5,518 nt of DNA from Lysobacteraceae bacterium (GTDB taxonomy: Bacteria; Pseudomonadota; Gammaproteobacteria; Xanthomonadales; Xanthomonadaceae), in the NCBI GenBank assembly GCA_003449195.1, contig DMID01000015.1, positions 1 to 5,518 of the forward strand, in the 5' to 3' direction. The notes beneath the pieces are model-generated. The model ran no database searches and was not told the origin of the DNA. It saw only the letters and a list, made by a program, of their open reading frames with translations. Within the stretch, counting starts at the first letter, position 1. Every line of letters begins with the position of its first letter. Positions 1 to 4,799 of the stretch are shown here, piece after piece. A program made the position numbers and the translations under genes.

Positions 1-453
1 AACCGCATCCGGCTGGTGCTGGAGACGATCTGTGCGGTGCGGGAGGTCTGGCCCGAACGGCTGCCGCTGTGGCTGCGCATCTCGGCCACCGACTGGGCCG
101 AAGGCGGCTGGGATGCGGCGCAGAGCGTCGAACTGGCCCGGCAGGTCGGGGTGCTCGGCGTGGATCTGGTGGACGTGTCCACCGGCGGCCTGGTGCCGCA
201 CGTCGACATTCCGCTCGGGCCGGGCTATCAGGTGCCGTTTGCCGAACAGGTGCGGCGCGAGGCCGGCATCGCCACCGGCGCGGTCGGCCTGATCACCACG
301 GCCGAGCAGGCGCAGGCGATCATCGCCGAAGGCAAGGCCGATGCGGTGCTGATGGCCCGCGAGTTCCTGCGCGACCCGTACTTCCCGTATCACGCGGCCA
401 AGGCGTTGGGAGTGGAATTGACCACGCCGCAGCAGTACCTGCGCGCGTGGTGA
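1..453 (+). CDS. NADH:flavin oxidoreductase, old yellow enzyme family (YqjM/XenA-like), C-terminal part
   Basis: This is the last 150 residues of an FMN-dependent ene-reductase; the 5' part lies outside the window. The family reduces activated C=C bonds with NAD(P)H in the cytoplasm and is usually about 340-370 residues long. The visible part aligns by eye along its whole length with the C-terminal half of Bacillus YqjM. It starts in the NRIRL segment and continues with LWLRISATDW (Arg26 of the fragment matches the FMN-contacting Arg215 of YqjM). GYQVPFAEQVR, ATGAVGLI (residues 91-98) and MAREFLRDP (Arg120) follow; the last two form the FMN phosphate site. The final residues QYLRAW match the QYERGW end of YqjM, whose arginine reaches into the neighbouring subunit as an arginine finger, so the C terminus is intact. 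The frame is open from base 1 and ends at TGA 451-453. The physiological substrate cannot be told from sequence. The family call is secure; the YqjM versus XenA subgroup is less so. Confidence 0.93.
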   Translation, partial: NRIRLVLETICAVREVWPERLPLWLRISATDWAEGGWDAAQSVELARQVGVLGVDLVDVSTGGLVPHVDIPLGPGYQVPFAEQVRREAGIATGAVGLITTAEQAQAIIAEGKADAVLMAREFLRDPYFPYHAAKALGVELTTPQQYLRAW

Positions 454-646
454 ACGTGTCGATGCGAGCGGCCGAGACAGGCCAGATTCGCCGGCCCGTA
501 TTTCGCGGACCGCGTCTGGCAGGCGGTGACTGAGGGGTGATCCGGCAGGTCGCGTTTCTGACCATGAGATTTCCCGGTGGCGGTTCAGCCCGATATGGGG
601 ACGGGAAGCTCTGCAACTCGCGCCGGTCAGGCCGGGCTCGGCAGGT
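454..646. other. convergent intergenic spacer between the flavin oxidoreductase and lpxH
   Basis: The spacer is 193 bases between two converging stop codons. I see no credible gene in it. Weak secondary structure is present. A 6-bp inverted repeat, GCCAGA at 481-486 and TCTGGC at 515-520, encloses a smaller CGCG-GAC-CGCG hairpin at 504-514. GCCG-GGCT-CGGC lies at 631-642, near the lpxH stop. None is followed by a T run on either strand, so no intrinsic terminator can be called. Termination here may be Rho-dependent (inference). Confidence 0.6.
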
Positions 647-1396
647 TCAGCCCTGCGGCAGCGAGGCCAGCGCGAAGCTGCCGTCGCGCTGCACGCGCAG
701 CACCGAGCCCTGCTCGTACCAGTCGCCCAGCACGATGCGCCGGCATTCGTGCCCGCCGACCGGCAGGGCATGGATAGCCGGCCGGTGGGTGTGGCCGTGG
801 ATCATCAGGTCGGTACCGTAACGGGCGAAGGTATCCACGACGGTGGCCGGGGTGACGTCGGTGACGGTTTCGAAACCGGCGCGGTCGTCGTGTTTCATTG
901 CCTGCTGGCGGCTGTAGCTGGCCTCGCGCGCCTGCGCGGCGAAGGCCTTGCGCGCGGCCAGCGGCTGGGCGAGGAACTGCGCCTGCCAGCGCGGGTCGCG
1001 GGTCTGTGTGCGGAACTGCTGGTAGGCGGTGTCGTCCGTGCACAGCAGATCGCCGTGCAGCAGCAGGGTTGGTCGGCCGTACAGGTCGATCACGCTCGGG
1101 TCGGCGAAGATGCGCAGCCCGGCCGCACGGGCGAAGCCTTCGCCGACGAGGAAGTCGCGGTTGCCGCGGATGAAGGCCACCGGCACGCCTGACCGGGACA
1201 GCGCGTGCAACGCACCCGCCACCGATGCGCCGGGCTCGGCATCGTCGTCGTCGCCCACCCAGGCCTCGAACAGGTCGCCGAGGATGTACAGCGCGTCGGC
1301 GCTGCGGGCTTCGCCGGCGAGGAATTGGAGGAATTGCACGGTGATGGCCGGGCGCGCCACGTCCAGGTGCAGGTCGGAGATGAACAGGGTGGTCAT
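647..1396 (-). CDS. lpxH: UDP-2,3-diacylglucosamine diphosphatase LpxH
   Basis: LpxH is a Mn-dependent peripheral membrane enzyme that hydrolyses UDP-2,3-diacylglucosamine to lipid X and UMP, the fourth step of lipid A synthesis. The 249-residue product is near the usual 240-250. It shows the calcineurin-like metallophosphoesterase motifs in order. These are SDLHL (Asp8, His10), GDLFEAWVGDD (Asp41), GNRDF (Asn79, Arg80), LLHGD (His114) and HGHTHRP (His200, His202, His204). Asp8, His10, Asp41, Asn79 and His114 fall at the same residue numbers as the metal ligands known for Haemophilus LpxH. The HGHTH motif sits about five residues later, which implies a small insertion in the cap region, roughly residues 120-180. 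The ATG at 1394-1396 is chosen because it puts the first motif at the family's usual distance. There is no Shine-Dalgarno sequence in front of it, but a TACAAT box lies six bases upstream, so translation may be leaderless. The gene is not beside ppiB or cysS here. Confidence 0.96.
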   Translation of the reverse strand: MTTLFISDLHLDVARPAITVQFLQFLAGEARSADALYILGDLFEAWVGDDDDAEPGASVAGALHALSRSGVPVAFIRGNRDFLVGEGFARAAGLRIFADPSVIDLYGRPTLLLHGDLLCTDDTAYQQFRTQTRDPRWQAQFLAQPLAARKAFAAQAREASYSRQQAMKHDDRAGFETVTDVTPATVVDTFARYGTDLMIHGHTHRPAIHALPVGGHECRRIVLGDWYEQGSVLRVQRDGSFALASLPQG

Positions 1397-1402
1397 GCCG
1401 GC

Positions 1403-1408
1403 ATTGTA
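1403..1408 (-). promoter_or_regulatory. -10 promoter element of lpxH (TACAAT)
   Basis: Read on the minus strand, TACAAT (5/6 match to TATAAT) stands six bases before the lpxH ATG. A transcript begun about seven bases after the box would start at or within a base of the ATG. I see no good -35 at 16-18 bp spacing; the best is CTGACC at 20 bp. The element lies in the 34-bp gap after the EAL-like gene, so it would give lpxH transcription independent of that damaged gene. This is a motif-based inference. Confidence 0.45.
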
Positions 1409-1430
1409 GGCAGGCCGGCAACGACACGGG

Positions 1431-2212
1431 TCAGTCTTCGCCGGGGGCGCGCCAGATGTCGATGCCGGACAGCAACTGCGGGCCCTGGTACAGGTCGAAC
1501 GAAAGGTCCTTGAGCCGGCTCAGCTGTGCTTGCGTGCCGATGCCGGAAGCGACCAGCTCGACCAGATGGCGGGATGCCAGATTGCGCAACCATGCAGGCG
1601 TGTCTGCATCGAATGTCGGTGCGTGCTCCGGGCGCGGCGACATTTGTGGCCGTGGCGGGGCGGAGAAATCGAAACGGACGAAATCGCACGTGTCTTCCGA
1701 CAGTTCGGCCGGTGCTCCGCCGCCGGGCAGCCATCGGCAATCGAGCATGACCCGGATGCCGTGGCGTTTGAGGGCATGCAGGTGCTCGGCACGGTGTCTC
1801 GCCCACTCGTCGGCATGGGCGCGGTGTCGGCAGCCAGGTGCACGCACAGCACGAATCCGCAATCGTCCAGGCAAGCGGCGGTTTCCTGCAGGTTCCAGCG
1901 GATTCCCGGATGCGTCAGGGAGGCTTCGTCCACGCCGACGAACTGGATGGCCGGCGCAAAGCCTGTCTTGCCGCCGAGATGACAGGCATTGCGCAGCAGC
2001 GCGAGCAACTCGCCGAGCCCCTGCTCCGATGTCGGATGGGGGCCGGTGCCGGAGACGGCGGTGTTGCCATAGCCCCTCACGCGCAAATGCCGGTCGAATA
2101 CGGGGTGCCACGACAGCCTCTTCACTCCGCATGCGGCCGAATCGGTGCTGCTCCCTGGTGGAGGCAGGCGATACCGGTGCGGCACGTCGCGAGGTTTGCC
2201 GACGGATGACAT
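1431..2212 (-). pseudogene. degenerate stand-alone EAL-domain protein, split by a frameshift
   Basis: Two minus-strand frames together give one EAL-like domain of about 260 residues. From the ATG at 2212 the first frame carries the N-terminal half: LSWHPVFDRHLRVRGYG matches the QPIFDR..VVGYELL start of YuxH-type EAL domains, and AIQFVGVDEASL matches the FVNVD strand. Near 1820 the homology moves to the -1 frame. That frame continues with ALKRHGIRVMLDCRW (usually G..IALDDF), CDFVRFDF (usually D.VKID) and LSFDLYQGP (usually GFDLFQGY), ending at TGA 1431-1433. Adding one C to the C run at 1817-1819 would give ADTAPHADEW and restore a single frame. Most catalytic residues are also changed, so even an intact product should not hydrolyse c-di-GMP; it might bind a ligand or a partner. 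The start is uncertain: the first frame is open back to 2266 without another ATG, and no Shine-Dalgarno sequence precedes 2212. A sequencing error rather than a true pseudogene is possible. Confidence 0.7.
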
Positions 2213-2250
2213 GGTCGAGGCTTGGAGGTGTGCGGCGGATGCGACCGCGG

Positions 2251-2281
2251 ATTTTGTTTCCTTTTTTTAATGCAAAGTCAA
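2251..2281 (-). promoter_or_regulatory. possible promoter of the EAL-like gene in an AT-rich patch
   Basis: On the minus strand TTGACT (2276-2281, 5/6 match to the -35 consensus) is followed by an A-rich tract. Poor -10 candidates come next: AACAAA at 17-bp spacing (2253-2258) or CAAAAT at 19 bp (2251-2256). The patch stands out from the GC-rich surroundings. A start near 2245 would give a leader of about 30 bases to the ATG at 2212. The good -35 and AT bias support a promoter; the weak -10 argues for caution. Confidence 0.35.
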
Positions 2282-2305
2282 TGAAATGTGGACGACAGGG
2301 CCGGT

Positions 2306-2329
2306 TGGCGCACGCCAGACTGTGCGCCA
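2306..2329. promoter_or_regulatory. perfect 8-bp inverted repeat, candidate operator
   Basis: TGGCGCAC (2306-2313) and GTGCGCCA (2322-2329) are exact inverted copies separated by 8 bases, so the arm centres are 16 bp apart. The site lies 54 bp before the XRE gene and about 25 bp beyond the possible divergent promoter. A dyad of this size fits binding by a dimeric HTH protein, so autoregulation by the adjacent XRE protein is a reasonable inference. No T run follows, which argues against a terminator. Confidence 0.45.
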
Positions 2330-2334
2330 GTGCT

Positions 2335-2354
2335 TGCGGGGTGGCTTTCCCGCA
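2335..2354. promoter_or_regulatory. second inverted repeat with the same 8-nt spacing
   Basis: TGCGGG (2335-2340) and CCCGCA (2349-2354) are exact inverted copies with an 8-base centre. The dyad centre is 27 bp from that of the repeat at 2306-2329. The arm sequences differ, so it may be a weaker second operator, a hairpin in the XRE-gene leader, or chance in GC-rich DNA. Confidence 0.3.
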
Positions 2355-2382
2355 CTTTTCCAGATGAACCATTGGACTGCTG

Positions 2383-2775
2383 ATGACCAAGTTTGCTGAA
2401 CGCTTGCGGTTCCTGCGCGCGGCAAGGCATTGGTCGCAGGAGCGACTTGGTTTCGAACTGGGGGTCGGCAAGGCCACGATCAGCAAATGGGAAAACGGCT
2501 TGTCCGAGCCGAGCTTCGCCCAGATCCTGACGATCAAGCGGACATTCTCGGATGCCGGGGTGACGCTCGATTATCTGCTCGACCCGGACGTGGACGAGGT
2601 CGAGGGCACGTCGATCTCGCGCATGCACGTGCCCGACGAGCTGGCCGAATCGGCCGACGCATTGCGCCGGATGCGTTTCCCGCAGGATGTCCACGATGAC
2701 GAGTTCATCCTGCTGGCGGCATTCCGCCGCTTGAGCGTGCGCCAGAAGAAGTCCTTGATCGGCCTGATCGGGTGA
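2383..2775 (+). CDS. XRE-family helix-turn-helix transcriptional regulator
   Basis: The 130-residue cytoplasmic protein starts with a Cro/C1-type HTH, roughly residues 4-66. The second helix is SQERLGFELGV (18-28) and the recognition helix is GKATISKWENGL (29-40), with the usual W-E-N-G signature and a closing LDYLLDPD. The tail (69-130) is acidic and then helical. It contains DDEFILLAAFRRLSVRQKK, a segment often seen after the HTH of small XRE regulators and perhaps used for dimerisation. There is no metalloprotease or sugar-sensing domain, so the signal is unknown. The ATG at 2383 is the only good start: an in-frame stop lies at 2365-2367. The ribosome site is poor (TGGA at 2373-2376). The gene is divergent from the EAL-like gene, with two inverted repeats in between, which suggests local control. 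It lies 72 bases before gltX, which has its own -10. The family call is secure; the target is not known. Confidence 0.9.
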   Translation: MTKFAERLRFLRAARHWSQERLGFELGVGKATISKWENGLSEPSFAQILTIKRTFSDAGVTLDYLLDPDVDEVEGTSISRMHVPDELAESADALRRMRFPQDVHDDEFILLAAFRRLSVRQKKSLIGLIG

Positions 2776-2813
2776 GCGGGCATGGCCGCGGCACAGCCGT
2801 GCAGGGCAGAGGG

Positions 2814-2819
2814 TAAAAT
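2814..2819 (+). promoter_or_regulatory. -10 promoter element of gltX (TAAAAT)
   Basis: TAAAAT (5/6 match to TATAAT) lies in the 72-base gap between the XRE gene and gltX, in the context GGGTAAAATCGCCGC. Initiation near 2826 would leave a leader of about 22 bases with a weak GAG ribosome site at 2839-2841. No clear -35 is visible: the best 18-bp-spaced hexamer is GGCACA. The element suggests that gltX and the downstream zur are transcribed separately from the XRE gene. Confidence 0.5.
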
Positions 2820-2847
2820 CGCCGCATCCCGCATTTCCGAGTGACCC

Positions 2848-4254
2848 ATGAGCTGCCGTACCCGTTTTGCCCCCAGTCCCACCGGCTACCTGCACATCGG
2901 CGGCGCGCGCACCGCGCTGTACTGCTGGCTGGAGGCGCGCCACAACGGCGGCAAGTTCGTGCTGCGCATCGAGGACACCGACCGCGAGCGCAGCACCCAG
3001 GCGGCCATCGATGCCATCCTGGAAGCGATGGACTGGCTGGGGCTGGATTACGACGAAGGCCCGATCTACCAGACCGACCGCGTCGCCCGTTATCTGGACG
3101 TGGCCGAGCAGCTGGTGGCCGACGGCAAGGCGTACTACGCCTACGAGAGCAAGGAAGAGCTCGACGCCATGCGCGAAGCGGCGATGGCCCGGCAGGAAAA
3201 GCCGCGCTACAACGGCGCCGCGCGCGAGCTGAACCTGCCGAAGAAGGAGGACCCGAACCGCGTCATCCGCTTCAAGAACCCGCTCGACGGCGTGGTCGCG
3301 TTCGACGACCTGATCAAGGGCCGCATCGAGATCGCCAACGCCGAGCTGGACGACATGGTGATCTTCCGCCCGGACGGCTACCCCACCTACAACTTCGCGG
3401 TGGTGGTGGATGACTGGGACATGGGCATCACCGAGGTCATTCGCGGCGACGACCACATCAACAACACGCCGCGCCAGATCAACCTGTACCAGGCCATCGG
3501 CGCGCCGGTGCCGGCGTTCGGACACATGCCGATGATCCTGGACGAACAGGGCGCCAAGCTGTCCAAGCGTACCGGTGCGGCCGACGTGATGCAGTACAAA
3601 GATGCCGGCTACCTGCCCGAGGCGCTGCTGAGCTATCTGGCGCGGCTGGGCTGGTCGCATGGCGACCAGGAGATCTTCAGCCGGCAGGAACTGGTCGAGC
3701 TGTTCGACGTGCGAAACTGCAATTCCAAGGCCTCGCGGCTGGACATGGCCAAGCTGGGCTGGGTCAACCAGCACTTCCTCAAGACGCTGGACCCGCAGGC
3801 CGTCGCGCCGCAGCTGGCGTGGCAGCTGGAGAAGCGGGGCGTCGACGTGGCCGCCGGCCCGGCCCCGGCCGACGTGGTGATCGCCCTGCGCGAGCGCGTG
3901 CAGACGCTGAAGGAAATGGCCGACAAGGCCGAGGTCTGGTATCGCCCGCTGGAGACCTACGACGAGGCGGCGGTGGCCAAGCACCTCAAGCCCGGTGCGG
4001 ACGCGCCGTTGGCCAAGGCGCGCGAGGTGCTGGCCGCGTTGCCGGCATGGAACGTCGAAGCCATCGGCGAAGCATTGCACGTCATCCCGGAAGCCCTGGG
4101 CATCGGAATGGGCAAGCTCGCCCAGCCGCTGCGCGTGGCCATCACCGGCACCCAGGTCAGCCCGGACATCTCGCACACGGTGTACCTGGCCGGGCGCGAA
4201 GAAGCCTTGAAGCGCATCGATGCCGCCCTCACCAAGCTGGCAGCTGCCGCCTGA
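2848..4254 (+). CDS. gltX: glutamyl-tRNA synthetase
   Basis: GluRS is a class I aminoacyl-tRNA synthetase that charges tRNA-Glu with glutamate using ATP in the cytoplasm. The 468-residue length is typical. The N-terminal Rossmann fold opens with TRFAPSPTGYLHIGG, the HIGH motif at 16-19. It is followed by LRIEDTDRERS, YNFAVVVDDWDM (from residue 181) and VIRGDDHINNTPRQ (Arg199, His203). The second ATP motif is KLSKR at 237-241. The stem-contact segment LPEALLSYLARLGWSHGDQEIF leads into the helical anticodon-binding domain, from about residue 325 to the end. The zinc-ribbon cysteines of E. coli GluRS are absent: the matching region reads AYYAYESKEEL and has no Cys. This is therefore a zinc-free GluRS, as in several other bacteria. 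Whether it discriminates tRNA-Glu from tRNA-Gln cannot be read safely. The ATG at 2848 is fixed by the N-terminal motif. zur follows after 16 bases. Confidence 0.98.
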   Translation: MSCRTRFAPSPTGYLHIGGARTALYCWLEARHNGGKFVLRIEDTDRERSTQAAIDAILEAMDWLGLDYDEGPIYQTDRVARYLDVAEQLVADGKAYYAYESKEELDAMREAAMARQEKPRYNGAARELNLPKKEDPNRVIRFKNPLDGVVAFDDLIKGRIEIANAELDDMVIFRPDGYPTYNFAVVVDDWDMGITEVIRGDDHINNTPRQINLYQAIGAPVPAFGHMPMILDEQGAKLSKRTGAADVMQYKDAGYLPEALLSYLARLGWSHGDQEIFSRQELVELFDVRNCNSKASRLDMAKLGWVNQHFLKTLDPQAVAPQLAWQLEKRGVDVAAGPAPADVVIALRERVQTLKEMADKAEVWYRPLETYDEAAVAKHLKPGADAPLAKAREVLAALPAWNVEAIGEALHVIPEALGIGMGKLAQPLRVAITGTQVSPDISHTVYLAGREEALKRIDAALTKLAAAA

Positions 4255-4260
4255 TTCCCC

Positions 4261-4264
4261 GGAG
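4261..4264 (+). promoter_or_regulatory. ribosome binding site deciding the zur start
   Basis: GGAG stands six bases before the ATG at 4271, good Shine-Dalgarno spacing. It supports this start over the upstream in-frame codon at 4220, which would overlap gltX by 35 bases and add residues not found in Zur proteins. Confidence 0.6.
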
Positions 4265-4270
4265 CCGACC

Positions 4271-4759
4271 ATGCCCCGCACGCACGCCTGTACCGACCCG
4301 CACCACCATGTCCACGATGCCCACGGCTTCGTCGATGCGGTGGAGCGCGCGTGCCGCGAGCGCGGGCTGCGGCTCACTCCGATCCGCGCGCTGGTGGTGC
4401 GGCTGATCGCGCAGGCCGGGCGGCCGGTCAAGGCCTACGACCTGCTGGAAATGGTGCGCAATGCCGATACGGTAGGCGCCGACGCGCCGCCCACGGTGTA
4501 CCGCGCGCTGGATTTCCTGATGGCCAACGGCTTCGTGCACAAGCTGCAGTCGGTCAATGCCTTCGTGGCCTGCCACCATCCCAACAGCATCGAGCATTCG
4601 GTGCCGTTCCTGATCTGCGATCGCTGCCATTCGGCGGTGGAACTGGAAGACGTGGACGTGGTGGCACAGCTCGAATCCCGCGCCAAGGCACTGGGCTTCC
4701 GCCCGCAGGCGCAGACGTTGGAAGTGCACGGCCTGTGCGCGGATTGCGCGGACGCTTGA
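4271..4759 (+). CDS. zur: Fur-family transcriptional regulator Zur (zinc uptake regulator)
   Basis: Zur is a dimeric zinc-loaded repressor of zinc uptake genes. The 162-residue protein resembles E. coli Zur closely. RLTPIRALVVRLI leads into the winged helix with VKAYDLLEMVR and the recognition segment PPTVYRALDFLMANGFVHK (73-91). The structural zinc cysteines are all present: Cys116 and Cys119 (CDRC), then Cys156 and Cys159 (CADC). So are the sensory-site ligands His90, Cys101, His109 and Glu124, matching E. coli His77, Cys88, His96 and Glu111. Conservation of this set favours Zur over Fur, Mur or PerR. Before the fold is a tail rich in His and with one Cys (residues 5-18: His5, Cys7, His11-13, His15, His18), which may carry extra zinc; such tails occur in related Zur proteins from memory. 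The ATG at 4271 has GGAG six bases upstream. The gene lies 16 bases after gltX, so it is probably cotranscribed with it. Confidence 0.95.
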   Translation: MPRTHACTDPHHHVHDAHGFVDAVERACRERGLRLTPIRALVVRLIAQAGRPVKAYDLLEMVRNADTVGADAPPTVYRALDFLMANGFVHKLQSVNAFVACHHPNSIEHSVPFLICDRCHSAVELEDVDVVAQLESRAKALGFRPQAQTLEVHGLCADCADA

Positions 4760-4771
4760 TTGCGGCGTCGG

Positions 4772-4799
4772 GCAGGCATTCGCTTTTCAGGCGGCCTGC
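4772..4799. terminator. bulged hairpin at the convergent zur / MFS 3' ends
   Basis: GCAGGC (4772-4777) pairs with GCCTGC (4794-4799), and CGC (4781-4783) with GCG (4791-4793), leaving a three-base bulge and a seven-base loop. The loop contains the MFS stop codon. It is the only visible structure where the two transcripts meet. Neither strand has a T run after the stem, so it is at best a weak, non-canonical bidirectional terminator. Confidence 0.25.

Noticed and set aside
627..1427. A 266-codon minus-strand frame overlapping lpxH
   Set aside because: It is Arg/Pro/Ala-rich without motifs. The overlapping 249-residue frame carries every LpxH metal-binding motif.
1456..2367. A 303-codon open frame on the plus strand opposite the EAL-like gene
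   Set aside because: The product is rich in Arg, Ser and Cys with no recognisable motif, while the minus strand carries EAL homology. It is a shadow frame.
1830..2537. Upstream extension of the second EAL frame as a single 368-residue protein
   Set aside because: The extension has no recognisable homology, crosses the XRE gene in antisense and is Arg/Pro-rich. The real N-terminal EAL half is in the other minus-strand frame.
2785..2812. Possible intrinsic terminator after the XRE gene (GCAC-AGCC-GTGC at 2791-2802)
   Set aside because: The stem is only four base pairs and no T run follows.
4220..4270. An upstream start for zur overlapping the end of gltX
   Set aside because: The added residues have no counterpart in Zur, and the ATG at 4271 has a well-placed GGAG.
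2278..4431. A 717-codon open frame on the minus strand across the XRE gene and gltX
   Set aside because: It is antisense to gltX, which matches GluRS along its full length. The minus-strand product is rich in Arg, His, Gly and Val without domain motifs, as expected of a mirror frame in high-GC coding DNA.
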